64,000 bases of DNA from NCBI RefSeq assembly GCF_024679095.1, contig NW_026111831.1, positions 1,965,786 through 2,029,785 on the forward strand, given 5' to 3'. This DNA comes from Eriocheir sinensis. Its lineage: Eukaryota; Arthropoda; Malacostraca; Decapoda; Varunidae. This document shows, piece after piece, positions 1 to 14,062 of this stretch. The position numbers and the translations under genes are program-made. Numbering within the stretch: the stretch's first letter is position 1; each line of letters opens with the position of its first letter. The notes beneath the pieces were generated by a model. It saw nothing but the letters and a program-made list of their open reading frames with translations, ran no database searches and was not told the origin of the DNA.

Positions 1-722
1 TTTGTGTTTTGTATATATTTTTTTATACATATTTACATTATTTAATGTGTTTTTTGTATATATATTTGATACAAATTTACGTTATTTTAAGTCTATATGT
101 TTATATATTTTCATTCAAATTTACATTATTTTATGTGTATTTTGTATATGTATTTCAATACAAATTTACCTAATTTTATGTTTTTTGTATATTTATTTTC
201 ATACAAGTTTAAATTATTTTTGTTTATTTTTGTATATAGTTTTATACAAATTTAGGTTATTTTATGTGTATTTTGTATATCTATTTTCATACAAATACTC
301 ATTCTTTTCATGATATTTTTTTTATTTATTTTGACGAGAATTTAAATTATTTAATGTGTATTTTGTATATATATTTTTATACGTATTTACATAATTTCAT
401 GTGTATTTTGTATATATATTTCTATAGAAATCAACGTTATTTTATGTGTATTCGTATATATATTTTGAAACAAATTTACAATGTTTTATTTGTATTTTGC
501 GTTTTTTTTTTTTCAATACAAATTTACCTTATTGTATGTGTGCATTTTGTATACTAATTTTAATACAAATTTAATTATTCTATGTGTATTTTTGTATATG
601 TATTTAAAAAAAAAATGCTTTATCTTATGGGTATTTTGCATCTTTATTTTCATACAAATTTAAATTATTTTAGTGATATTCTGTGTAGTTATTTTGATAC
701 GATTTTACATTATTCTATGTAT
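1..722 (+). repeat. Satellite block 1, T-rich strand = +
   Basis: About 16 monomers, close to one complete higher-order unit. It is a near-exact copy of 909-1623 (offset 908 at the left end, 903 at the right). It ends inside the monomer with GATACGATTTTACATTATTC, where orientation flips through TATAACAAAAATAAATA. The block is open at the left window edge. Confidence 0.93.
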
Positions 723-815
723 AACAAAAATAAATACAGAATACACAAAAATAGATATGCAAAATACATATAAACAATGTAAATTTGTTTCAAAATATAT
801 ATACGAATACACAGG
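723..815 (-). repeat. Satellite block 2, short inverted insert
   Basis: About two monomers in reverse orientation, separating the two copies of the 0.7-kb unit. The left junction (TATAACAAAAATAAATA) is the same sequence found at four other orientation switches (about 47420, 52655, 56865 and 61690). The right edge falls near 815, where GAATACACAGGACATGGG switches back to T-rich order. Confidence 0.88.
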
Positions 816-3800
816 ACATGGGTATTTTGAATTTTAATTTTCATACAAATTTACATTATTTTATTAATTTTTTCTGTATTTATTTTGATACGATTTTACA
901 TTATTTTATTTGTGTTTTGTATATATTTTTTTATACATATTTACATTATTTAATGTGTTTTTTGTATATATATTTGATACAAATTTACGTTATTTTAAGT
1001 CTATATGTTTATATATTTTCATTCAAATTTACATTATTTTATATGTATTTTGTATATGTATTTCAATACAAATTTACCTAATTTTATGTTTTTTGTATAT
1101 TTATTTTCATACAAGTTTAAATTATTTTTGTTTATTTTTGTATATAGTTTTATACAAACTTAGGTTATTTTATGAGTATTTTGTATATCTATTTTCATAC
1201 AAATACACATTCTTTTATTGATATTTTGTTTATTTATTTTGACGAGAATTTAAATTATTTAATGTGTATTTTGTATATATATTTTTATACGTATTTACAT
1301 TATTTCAAGTGTATTTTGTATATATATTTCTATAGAAATCTACGTTATTTTATGTGTATTCGTATATATATTTTGAAACAAATTTACATTGTTTTATGTG
1401 TATTTTGCATATTTTTTCAATACAAATTTACATTATTGTATGTGCATTTTGTATATTAATTTTAATACAAAATTGATTAATCTATGTGTATTTTTGTGTA
1501 TGTATTTTTATAAAAATATGCTTTATTTTATGGGTATTTTTCATCTTTATTTTCATACAAATTTACATTATTTTATTGATATTCTGTGTATTTATTTGGT
1601 ATGATTTTACATTATTCTATGTGTATTTTGTATATATATTTTATATAAAATGTATTTGTTTTCATTTCATACAAATCAACATTATTTTATGTGTTTTTTG
1701 TACATGTATTTAAATACAAATTTAACTAGTTATATGTGTATTTTGTATATCAATTTTGTATGTATATTTTCATAGAAATTTTCTCTATTTTATGAGTATT
1801 CGTATATATACTTTGATACAAATTTACATTATTGATGTGTATTTTGCATATCTATTTCAATACAAATTTTCTTTATTGTACGTGCATTTTGTATATTTAT
1901 TTTAATACAAATTTAATTATTTTATATGTATTTTTGTATATATTTTTATGCAAATATGCGTTATTATATGGATATTTTGCAGCTTTATTTTCATACAAAT
2001 TTACATTATTTTATTGATATTCTCTTTATTTATTTTGATACGATTTAACCTTATTCTATGTGTATTTTGTATCTATTTTTTATACATATTTACATTATTT
2101 AAGGTTTATTTTGTATATATATTTTATCCAAATTTACATTATTTTATGTGTATTTGTTTATATATTTTTATACAAATTTACATTATTTTATGTGTATTTT
2201 GTATATACATTTTCATAAAAAAATTACGTTATTTTATTGTGTGTATTCGTATATATTTTGATACAAATTTTATACAAATTCATGTTATTTAATGTGTATT
2301 TGTATATATATTTTCATACAAATTTATATTATTTTATGTGTATTTTTTCATATATTTCATTACAAATTTACCTTATTTTATGTTTATTTTGTATATTTAT
2401 TTCATTCAATTTTAAATTATTTTATGTGTATATTTGTATTTGTATTTAGGTTATTTTATGTGTATTTTGTATATATTTTCATCCAAAATTACATTATTAT
2501 ATTGGTATTTTCTTAATTTAATTCGATACGAATTAAGATTATTTCATAGGTATTTTGTATACATATTTTTATACTCATTTTCATTATCTAATGTGTTTTG
2601 TATATATATTTTTATTCAAATTTATTTTATGTTCATTTTTGTACATATATTTTTATAGAAATTTGCGTTATTTTATGTATATAGTTTTATATAAATTTAC
2701 GTTATTTTATGTGCATTTTGTATATTTATATTTATACAAATACACATTCTTTTATTGCTATATTGTTTATTTATATTTATACGAATTTACATTATTTTAT
2801 GTGTATTTTGTATACATTTTTTTATACGTATTTACTTACTTTTATGTGTATTTTGTATATGTATTTTTATAGAAATCTACGTTATTTTATGTGGATTCGC
2901 ATATATATTTTGAAACAAATTTACATTATTTTATATGTATTTTGCATATCTATTTCAATACAAATTTACCGTATTGTATGTGCATTTTGTATATTTATTT
3001 TGATACAAATTCAAATACTTTATGTGTATTTTGGTATCAATAATTTTATAAAAAATGCGTTATTTTATAGGTATTTTGCATCTTAATTTTCATACAAATT
3101 TACATTATTTTATTAATATTCTGTGTATATATTTTGATACGATTTTACATTATTCTATTTGTGTTTTGTATATATTTTTTTTATACATATTTACATTATT
3201 TAATGTGTATTTTGTATATATATTTCATACAAATTTACGTTATTATATGTGTATTTGTTTATATATTTTCTTTCAAATTTACATTATTTTATGTGTATTT
3301 TGTATATGTATTTCAATAGAAATTAACCTAATTTTATGTGTATTTTGTATATTTCTTTTCATACAAATTTATATTATTTTTGTGTATTTTTGTATATAGT
3401 TTTATACAAATTTAGGTTATTTTATGTACGCATTTACATTATTTAATGTGTGCTTTGTATATATATTTTATCCAAAGTTAATTTATTTTACGTTCATTTT
3501 TGGACATATATTTTTATAGAAATTAGCGTTATTTTATATGTATTTGTATATGTTTTCTCATACAAATTTACATTATTTTATTGCTATTTTGTTTATTTAG
3601 TTTGATACGAATTACATGATTATATGTGTATTTTGTACATATTTTTTATACGTATTTGAATTACTTAATGTGTATTTTGTTTATATATTTTTAAACAAAT
3701 TTACGTTATTATATGTATTTTTATAAATATTTTGATACAAATTTACATTATTTTATGTATTTTGTATATACATTTCAATTCAAACTTAGCTTATTTTATC

Positions 3801-4180
3801 TGTATTTTGTATATCTATTTTCATACGAATTTAATTACTTCTTTGTATTTTTGTATAAAGTTTTATACAAATTTACGTTATTTTATGTGTATTTTGTATA
3901 TTTATATTTATACAAATACACATTCTTTTATTGGTACTTTGCTTATTTATTTTGATACGAGTTTACATTGTTTTATGTGTATTTTGTATACATTTTTTTA
4001 TACGTATTTACTTCATTTTACGTGTATTTTGTATATATATTTTTATACAAATCTACGTTATTCTATGTGTATTCGTATATATATTTTGAAACAAATTTAC
4101 ATTGTTTTATATGTATTTTGCATATCTATTTCAATACAGATTTACCTTATTGTATGTGTATTTTGTATATTTATTTTAAT
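816..4180 (+). repeat. 3.4-kb inverted duplication (partner 32690-36090)
   Basis: The coordinate sums of matching points stay near 36860-36905 from one end to the other. They differ by about one monomer, so order is conserved in reverse complement. Confidence 0.87.
909..1618 (+). repeat. Example of a complete ~710-bp higher-order unit (16 monomers)
   Basis: Sixteen monomer types run in fixed order. Translated in the ATG frame they begin ICVLYIFFYTYLHYL-like and return to MGIFHLYFHTNLHYF-like. Mean monomer length is about 44.3 bp. The same order, with deletions, recurs through the window in both orientations. Confidence 0.85.
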
Positions 4181-5544
4181 ACAAATAAATTTTTTTGTGT
4201 ATTTTTGTATATATATTTAAAAAAAAAGCGTTATTTTATGGGTATTTTGCTTCTTTATTTTCATACATATTTACATTATTTTATTAATATTCTGTGTTTT
4301 TATTTTGATACGATTTTACATTATTCTATTTGTGTTTTGTATATATTTTTTTATACAAATTTACGTTATTTTAAGTGTATTTGTTTATGTATTTACATTC
4401 AAATTTACAGTATTTTATGTGTATTTTGTATATGTATTTCAATACAAATTTACCTAATTTTATGTGTATTTTGTATATATATTTTCATACGAATTTAAAT
4501 TATATTTGTGTATTTTTGTATATAGTTTTATACAAATTTATGTTATCTTATGTGTATTTTGTATAAATATTTTCATACAAATACACATTCTTTTATTGAC
4601 ATTTTGTTTATTTATTTTGACGCGAATTTACATTATTTAATGTGTATTTTGTATATATATTTTATACGTATTTACATCCTTTCATGTGTATTTTGTATAT
4701 TTATAAAAAAATGCGTTATTTTATGGGTATTTTGCATCTTTATTTTCATACAAATTTACATTATTTTATTTACAATCTGTGTATTTATTTTAATTCGATT
4801 TTACATTATTCTATTTGTGTTTTGTACATATATTTTTTATACATATTTACATTATTTAATGAGTATTTTTTATATATATTTTATACAAATCTATGTTAAT
4901 TTAAGTGTATTTGTTTATGTATTTTCATTCAAATCTACATTATTTTATGTGTATTTTGTATATGTATTTCTTTACAAATTTACCTAATTTTATGTGTATT
5001 TTGTATATTTATTTTCATACAAATTTAACTTATTTTTGTGTATTTTTATATATAGTTTTATACAAATTTACGTTATCTTATGTGTATTTTGTATATGTAT
5101 TTTCATACAAATACACATTCTTTTATTGATATTTTAATTATTTATTTTGACACGAATTTACATTATTTAATGTGTATTTTGCATATATATTTTTATACGT
5201 ATTTACAACATTTCATGTGTATTTTGTATATATATTTCTATAGAAATCTACGTTATTTTATGTGTATTCGTATATATATTTTGAAACAAATCTACATTAT
5301 TTTGTGTGTATTTTGTATATATATTTCATTATAAATTTGCCTTATTTTAAGTTTATTTTTTTATCTTTTTTCATTCAAATTAAAATCATTTTATGTGTAT
5401 ATATTTATTTGTATTTACGTTATTTTATGTGTATTTTCTATATATATTTTCATTCAAAATTACATTCTTTTATCGGTATTTTGTTCATTTATTTCGATAC
5501 GAATTTAGATTATTTCATGTGTATTTTCTATACATATACATATA

Positions 5545-6400
5545 GAGTAAATTTCTATGAAAATATATATTCAAAATACATATAAAATTATGTAAATAAG
5601 TATAAAAATATATATATCAAATACACCTAAAAAAATGAAAATTCGTATCAAAATAAATAAACAAAATTCCGATAAAAGAACGTATATTTGTAGGAAAATA
5701 AATATACAAAATACACTTAAAATTACGAAAATTTGAATAAAAGTATATACACAAAAACAAAAAAATAAATTTCAATTTGTATGAAAACAGATATACAAAA
5801 TACACATATAATTAGTTAAATTTGTATTTAAATACATGTACAAAATTCACATAAAATAATGTAAATTTGTATGAAATGAAAACCAATTCACATAAAATTA
5901 CGTACATTGGTATAAAATAGATATACAAAATATACATAGAATAATGTAACATCGTATCAAAATAAATACACAGAATATCAATAAAATAATGTAATTTTGT
6001 ATGAAAATAAACATGCAAAATACCCATAAAATAAAGCATATTTTTTTAAAAATACATATACAAAAATACACATAGAATAGCTAAAATTGTATTAAAATTA
6101 ATATACAAAATGCACGTACAAAAAGATAAATCTGTATTGAAAAAATATGCAAAATGCACATAAAACAATGTATATTTGTTTCAAAATATATATACGAATA
6201 CACATAAAATAACGTATATTTCTATAGAAATATATATACAAAATACACATGAAATGACGTAAATACGTATAAAAATATATATACACAATACACAATAAAT
6301 AATGTAAATTCGCATCAAAATAAATAAACAAAATATCAATAAAAGAATGTGTATTTGTATGAAAATAGATATACAAAATACACATAAAATATTGTAAATT
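5545..6400 (-). repeat. 0.85-kb direct duplication (partner 9005-9845)
   Basis: Offset 3462 to 3454. Shares AATTCCGATAAAAGAACG, a variant otherwise seen only in inverted form at about 25225. Confidence 0.9.
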
Positions 6401-6881
6401 TGAATAAAACTCTATACAAAAATACACAAAAAATAATTTAAATTTGTATAAAATATATATACAAAATACACATGAAATTAGGTAAATTTCTATTGAAATA
6501 AATATACAAAATACACATAAAATAATGTAAATTTGAATAAAAATACATAAACAAATACACTTAAAAGAACGAAAATTTGTATGAAATATATAAAGAAAAT
6601 ACACATTAAATAATGTAAATATGTATAAAAAAATATATACAAAACACAAATAGAATAATGTAAAATAGCATCAAAATAAATACACAGAATATCAATAAAA
6701 TAATGTAAATTTGTATGAAAATAAAGATGCAAAATACCCATAAAACAACGCATTTTTTATGAAAATATATATACCAAAATGCACATAAAATATTTAAATT
6801 TGTATTACAATAAATATACAAAATGCACATACAATAAGGTAAATTTGTATTGAAATAGATATGCAAAATACATATAAAACA

Positions 6882-7090
6882 ATACACATAAAATAACGTA
6901 GATTTCTATAAAATATATATACAAAATACACATAAAATGAATACACATAAAATAACGTAGATTTCTATACACATAAAATAACGTAGATTTCTATAAAATA
7001 TATATACAAAATACACATAAAATGAATACACATAAAATAACGTAGATTTCTATAAATTATATATACAAAATACACATAAAATGAAGTAAA
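6882..7090 (-). repeat. Local tandem expansion, unit ~58-76 bp
   Basis: ATACACATAAAATAACGTAG followed by ATTTCTATA occurs at 6882, 6950, 6969 (partial start) and 7026. Normally this monomer appears once per higher-order unit. The spacing (68, 19 and 57 bp) shows unequal slippage inside one monomer type. Confidence 0.85.
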
Positions 7091-7120
7091 TACGTATAAG
7101 AAAATGTATACAAAATACAC

Positions 7121-7150
7121 ATAAAATAATGTAAATTTACATTATTTTAT
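7121..7150. other. Perfect 30-bp palindrome at an orientation switch
   Basis: The two arms are exact reverse complements about the centre GTAAATTTAC (between 7135 and 7136). Symmetry breaks at 7120/7151. A monomer end is joined head-on to its own mirror image. Confidence 0.93.
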
Positions 7151-7254
7151 TGATATTCTGTGTATTTATTTTGATGCTATTTTACATTATTCTATTTGTG
7201 TTTTGTATATATTTTTTTACACATATTTACATTATTTAATGTGTATTTTCTTTA
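7136..7254 (+). repeat. Satellite block 5, short + segment
   Basis: About 2.5 monomers in T-rich order between two R blocks. It enters through the perfect palindrome at 7121-7150 and leaves where GTATTTTCTTTAT meets CGTATCAAAATAAATAAAC. The exit point is also the left edge of the first copy of a 400-bp direct duplication, so a duplication and an inversion share this breakpoint. Confidence 0.9.
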
Positions 7255-7255
7255 T

Positions 7256-8130
7256 CGTATCAAAATAAATAAACTAAATGCCAATAAAAGAATGTTTACT
7301 TGTATAAATATAAATATACAAAATACACATAAAATAACGTAAAATTGTATAAAACTATATACAAAAATAAACAAAAATAATTAAATTTGTATGAAAATAG
7401 ATATACAAAAGACATAAAATAAGCTAAATTTGAATTGAAATAAATATAGAAAATACATAAAATAATGTAAATTTGTATAAAAATATATATTCAAATACAC
7501 ATATAATAACGTAAATATGTATAAAAATATATAAACAAAATACACATTAAATAATGTAAATACGTATTAAAGATATGTACGTAATGTAAAAATTTATAAA
7601 ATTAAAGATGCAAAATACCCATAAAATATCTTATATTTAAAAAAAATATATATATACAAAATACACATAAAATGAAGTAAATACGTATAAGAAAATGTAT
7701 ACAAAATACACATAAAATAATGTAAATTCGTATCAAAATAAATAAACTAAATGCCAATAAAAGAATGTTTACTTGTATAAATATAAATATACAAAATACA
7801 CATAAAATAACGTAAAATTGTATAAAACTATATACAAAAATAAACAAAAATAATTAAATTTGTATGAAAATAGATATACAAAAGACACATAAAATAAGCT
7901 AAATTTGAATTGAAATAAATATAGAAAATACATAAAATAATGTAAATTTGTATCAAAATATATATTCAAATACACATATAATAACGTAAATTTGCATAAA
8001 AATATATAAACAAAATACACATTAAATAATGTAAATACGTATTAAAGATATGTACGTAATGTAAAAATTTATAAAATTAAAGATGCAAAATACCCATAAA
8101 ATATCTTATATTTAAAAAAAATATATATAC
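7256..8130 (-). repeat. Tandem direct duplication, 2 x ~400 bp, 473 bp apart
   Basis: 7256-7655 and 7729-8130 share rare variants (AAACTAAATGCCAATAAAAG, AAAATATCTTATATTTAAA). The first starts exactly at an orientation switch. Confidence 0.9.
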
Positions 8131-8139
8131 AAAAATACA

Positions 8140-9140
8140 CATAAAATAATTAAATTTGTATTAAAATAAATATACAAAATACTATACAATAAGATAGATT
8201 TTTATTGAAATAGATATGCAAAAAACACATAAAATAATGAAATTTTTTATCAAAATATATACGAATACACACAATAAAATTACGTAAATTTTTATGAAAA
8301 TATATATACAAAATACACAAAAAATAATGTAAATACATAGAAAAATATATATACAAAATACACATAAAATAATGTAAATTCGTATCAAAATAAATAAACA
8401 AAATTTCCTCTAAAAGAATGTATATGTGTAGGAAAATATATACACAAAATACAAATAAAATAAAAAAAATTTATATAAAAATAATACAAAAATACACAAA
8501 AATAATTTAAATTTGTTTGAAAATAGATATGCAAAATACAAATGAAATTAGGCAAATTTTTATTGAAATACATATACAAAATACACATAAAATAATGTAA
8601 ATTTGTATGAAAATATATAAACAAATACACATAAGATAACGTAAATTTCCATAATATATATGTACAAAATATACATTAAATAATGTAAATATGTCTAAAA
8701 ATATATATACAAAATACACAGAATAACGTAAAATCGTATCAAAATAAATAAACAGACAATCAATAAAATAATGTAAATTTGTATGAAAATAAAGATGCAA
8801 AATACCCATATAATAACGCATATTTGTTTAAAAATATATATACAAAAATACACATAAAATAATTAAATTTGCATCAAAATAAATATACAAAAGGCACATA
8901 CAATAAAGAGAGTTTGTATTGAAATAGATATGCGAAATACACATAAATAATGTAAATCAAATAATATAATGTATCAAAATATATATACGAATACACATAA
9001 AATAGAGTAAATTTCTATGAAAATATATATTCAAAATACATATAAAATTATGTAAATAAGTATAAAAAGATATATATATCAAATACACCTAAAATAATGA
9101 AAACTCGTATCAAAATAAATAAACAAAATTCCGATAAAAG
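8140..9140 (-). repeat. 1-kb direct duplication (partner 10118-11090)
   Basis: Offset 1977 at the left, 1952 at the right. Shares the variants ACGAATACACACAATAAAAT and AAATAGAGTAAATTTCTATG. Confidence 0.88.
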
Positions 9141-11267
9141 AACGTATATTTGTAGGAAAATAAATATACAAAATTCACTTAAAATTACGAAAATTTGAAT
9201 AAAAATATATACTAAAATACACAAAATTAATTTCAATTTGTATGAAAATAGATATACATAATACACATATAATTAGTTAAATTTGTATTTAAATACATGT
9301 ACAAAATACACATAAAATAATGTAAATTTGTGTGAAATGAAAACAAATTCACATAAAATAACGTTCATTTGTATGAAATATATATACAAAATATACATAG
9401 AATAATGTAAAATTGTATCAAAATAAATACACAGAATATCAATAAAATAATGTAAATTTGTATGAAAATAAAGATGCAAAATACCCATAAAATCAAGCAT
9501 TTTTTTATGAAAATACATATACAAAAATACACATAGAATAATTAAATTTGTATTAAAATTAATATACAAAATGCACGTACAATAAGGTAAATTTATATTG
9601 AAAAAATATGCAAAATGCACATAAAACATTGTATATTTGTTTCAAAATATATATACGAATACACATAAAATAACATATATTTCTATAGAAATATATATAC
9701 AAAATACACATGAAATGACGTAAATACGTATAAAAATATATATATACATTAAATAATGTGAATTCGCGTCAAAATAAATAAGCAAAATATCAATAAAAAA
9801 TGTGTATTTGTATGAAAATAGATATACAAAATACACATAAAATATTTGAAATTTATATAAAACTCTTTTTATAAAAATATATATACCAAAATAATAAAAT
9901 TTTTAAATTTGTATTACAATAAATATACAAAATGCACATACAATAAGGTAGATTTATATTGAAATAGATATGCTAAATACATATAAAACAATGTAAATTT
10001 GCTTCAAAATATATATACCAATACACATAAAATAACGTAGATTACTATAAAAATATATATACAAAATACACATTAATTGAAGTAAATACGTATAAGAAAA
10101 TGTATACAAAGTACACATAAAATAATTAAATTTGTATTAAAATAAATATACAAAATACACATACAATAAGGTAAATCTATATTGAAATAGATATGCAAAA
10201 TAAACATAAAATAATGTAAATTTGTATCAAATCATATACGAATACACACAATAAAATAACGTAAATTTTTATGAAAATATATATAAAAAATACACATAAA
10301 ATAATGTAAATACGTAGAAAAATATATATACAAAATACACATAAAATTATGTAAATTCTTATGAAAATAAATGAACAAAATTCCACTAAAAGAATGTATA
10401 TTTATAGGAAAATATAAATACAAAATACAAATAAAAGAACTAAAATTTGTATAAAAATATATAAAAAATACATAAAAATAATTTAAATTTGTTTGAAAAT
10501 AGATATGCAAAATACACATAAATTAGGCAAATCTGTATTGAAATACATATACAAATTACTCATAAAATATTGTAAATTTGTATGAAAATATATAAACAAA
10601 TACACATAAAATAGCGTAAATTTATATAAAATATATGTACAAAATATACATTAAATAATGTAAATGTGTATAAAAATATATATACAAAATACACATAGAA
10701 TAATGTAAAATCGTATCAAAATAAATAAACAGAATATCAATAAAATAATGTAAATTTGTATGAAAATAATGATGCAAAATACCCAAATAATAACGCATAT
10801 TTTTACAAAAATACACATAAGATAATTAAATTTGTATTAAAATAAATATACAAAATACACATACAATATGGCTAATTTGTATTGAAATAGATATGCAAAA
10901 TAAACATAAATAATGTAAATTTGTATCAAAATATATATACGAATACCCATAAAATAGAGTAAATTTCTATGAAAATATATATTCAAAACACAAATAAAAT
11001 GATATAAATAAGTATAAAAATATACATATCAAATACACCTAAAATAATGTAAATTCGTATAAAAATAAATAAACAAAATTACGATAAAAGATGCAAGATA
11101 CACATTAAATAATGTAAATATGTATAAAAAAAATATATACAAAAAACAAATAGAATAATGTGAAATCGTATCAAAATAAATACACCGAATATTAATAAAA
11201 TAATGTAAATTTGTATGAAAATAAAGATGCAAAATTCCCATCAAATAGCGCATTTCTTATAAAAATA

Positions 11268-11613
11268 ATACTAAAGAATAATGTAAAATTGATTAAAAAA
11301 AAAACAAAAAAACAGAATATAAATAAAATAATGTAAATTTGTATGAAAAAAAAATGCAAAATACCCATAAAATAAAGCATATTTTTTTTAAAAATACATA
11401 TACAAAAATACACATAGCATAATTAAATTTGTATTAAAATTAATATACAAAATGCATATACAATAAGGTAAATTTGTATTGAAAAAATATGCAAAATACA
11501 CATAAAACAGTGTAAATTTATTTCAAAATCTATATACGAATACTCATAAATCAACGTAGATTTCTATAGAAATATATATACAAAATACACATCAAATGAT
11601 ATAAACACGTATA

Positions 11614-11687
<74 letters not shown>

Positions 11688-11691
11688 TATA

Positions 11692-11748
<57 letters not shown>

Positions 11749-11840
11749 CACATTAAATAATGTAAATTCGCGTCAAAGTAAATAAACAAAATATCAATGA
11801 AAGAATGTGTATTTGTATGAAAATAGATATACAATATACA
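11268..11840 (-). repeat. 0.57-kb inverted duplication (partner 57149-57722)
   Basis: About 46 kb apart, the most distant pair seen. Over 70 bp (about 11500-11570) the two are identical by eye, sharing TAAATCAACGTAGATTTC and AAAATCTATATACGAATAC. Confidence 0.9.
11617..11743. repeat. (TA)n microsatellite with central GATATATC
   Basis: About 127 bp of alternating TA, interrupted once at about 11685-11693 by GATATATC. It sits in the TATATA core of one monomer. The inverted homologue at 57234-57390 also carries a TA array. Confidence 0.97.
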
Positions 11841-12638
11841 CATAAAATCACCTAAATTTGTATAAAACTATATACAAAAATACACAAAAATAATTTTAAT
11901 TTGTATGAAAATAAATATACAAAATACACATAAAATTAGGTAAATTTGTATTGAAATACATTTACAAAATACACATAAAATAATGTAAATTTGAATGAAA
12001 ATATATAAACAAATACACTTAAAATAACGTAAATTTGTATAAAATATATATAAGAAATACACATTAAATAATGTAAATATGTATAAAAGAATATATACAA
12101 AACACAAATAGAATAATATAAAATCGTATCAAAATAAATACACAGAATATTAATAAAATAATGTAAATTTGTATGAAAATTAAGATGCAAAATACCCATA
12201 AAATAACGCATTTTTTATAAAAATATTTATACCAAGACACACATAAAATATTTGAATTTGTATTAAAATAAATATACAAAATGCACATACAATAAGGAAA
12301 ATTTGTATTGAAATAGATATGCAAAATACATATAAAACCATGTAATTTTTTTTAAAAATATATATACGAATACACATAAAATTACGTAGATTTCTATGAT
12401 AATAAATATACAAAATACACATAAAATGAAGTAAATACGTATAAAAAAAGGTATACAAAATACACATAAAATAATGTAAACTCGTATGAAAATAAATAAA
12501 CAAAATACTAATAAAAGAATGTGTATTGTATATATATAAATTTACAAAATACAAATAAAATAACGTAAATTTATATAAAACTATATGCAAAAATACACAA
12601 AAGTAATTAAATTTGGATGAAAATAGATATACAAAATA

Positions 12639-14062
12639 CATGTGTGTTTTGTATATTTATTTTCATACAAATTGAAATTATTTTTGTTTATTTTTTTATA
12701 TATTTTCATACAAATTTTCGTTATTTAATGTGTATTTTGTATATTTATTTTTTCTACAAATATACGTTCTTTTATCTGAATTTTGTTTATTTAATTTGAA
12801 ACGAATTTACCTTATTTTGTATATCTATTTTCATACAAATTAAAATACTTCTGTGTATTTTTGTATATAGTTTTATATAAATTTACGTTATTTTATGTAT
12901 TTTGTATATTTATATTTATACAAATACACATTCTTTTATTGGTATTTTGTACATTTATTTTGATACAATTTACATTATTTTATGTATTTTATACATTTTT
13001 TATACGTATTTACTTCATTTTATGAGTATTTTGTATATATATAAATCTACGTTATTTTATGTGTATTCGTATATATATTTTGAAACAAATTTACATTGTT
13101 TTATATGTATTTTGCATATCTATTTCAATACAAATTTACCTTATTGTATGTGTTTTTAGTATATTTATTTTAATACAAATTTAATTTTTTGATGTGTATT
13201 TTGGTATATATATTTTTATAAATAAAAAAAATGCGTTATTTTATGGGTATTTTTATAAATATTTTGATACAAATCTACATTATTTTATGTATTTTGTATA
13301 TACATTTCAATTCAAATTTAGCTTATTTTATCTGTATTTTGTATATCTATTTTCATACGAATTTAATTACTTCTGTGTATTTTTGTATATAGTTTTATAC
13401 AAATTTACGTTATTTATGTGTATTTTGTATATTTATATTTATACAAATACACATTCTTTTATTGGTATTTTGTTTATTTATTTTGATACGAATTTACATT
13501 TTTTTATGTGTATTTTGTATACATTTTCTTATACGTATTTACTTCATTTTATGTGTATTTTGTATATATATTTTTATACAAATCTACGTTATTTTATGTG
13601 TATTCGTATATATATTTAAAACAAATTTACATTGTTTTATATGTATTTTGCATATCTATTTCAATACAGATTTACCTTATTGAATGTGTATTTTTTATAA
13701 TTATTTTAATACAAATTAATTTTTTCATGTGTATTTTGGTATATATATTTTTATAAAAATACGTTATTTAATGGGTATTTTGCATCTTTATTTTCATACA
13801 AATTTACATTGTTTTATTAATATTCTGTGTATTTATTTTGATACGATTTTACATTATTCTATTTGTGTTTTGTATATATTTTGTTACACATATTTACATT
13901 ATTTAATGTGTATTTTGTATATTTTAAAACAAATTTACGTTATTTTATGCGCATCTGTTAAAATATTTTGATGCAAATTTACATTATTTTATGTATTTTG
14001 TATATATATTTCAATACAAATTTAGTTTATTTTATGTATATTTTGTATATCTATTTTCATTT
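12639..14062 (+). repeat. Satellite block 7, T-rich strand = +
   Basis: Positions 12775-13215 match 42670-43122 in reverse complement. Positions 13244-13882 match 3712-4350 directly. The right junction, CTATTTTCATTTGTATCAAA, is the reverse complement of the junctions at about 54799 and 59060. Monomers around 12890-13060 are shortened compared with other copies. Confidence 0.92.

Larger units (their letters stand above)
816..5537 (+). repeat. Satellite block 3, T-rich strand = +
   Basis: The longest + block. Positions 816-4180 match, in reverse complement, 32690-36090. Parts also match 22376-25058 and 16783-19340 in reverse complement and 27660-29360 directly. Positions 3712-4350 match 13244-13882 directly at an unchanging offset of 9532-9533. 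Positions 4240-5537 are shortened higher-order units with missing monomers. The block ends at CTATACATATACATATAGAG. Confidence 0.92.
5538..7135 (-). repeat. Satellite block 4, T-rich strand = -
   Basis: Reverse-oriented monomers. Positions 5545-6400 recur at 9005-9845 (offset 3462 to 3454). The first 290 bp also recur inverted at 25068-25350. Positions 6882-7090 hold local tandem copies of a unit of about 70 bp. The block ends at the centre of a perfect palindrome (7121-7150). Confidence 0.92.
7255..12638 (-). repeat. Satellite block 6, T-rich strand = -
   Basis: A long R block built from nested direct duplications: 7256-7655 with 7729-8130 (473 bp apart), 8140-9140 with 10118-11090 (about 1.96 kb apart), and 9005-9845 with 5545-6400. 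Positions 11268-11840, including a TA microsatellite, match 57149-57722 in reverse complement. The right edge is a quasi-palindrome around ACAAAATACATGTGTGTTTT. Confidence 0.92.
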
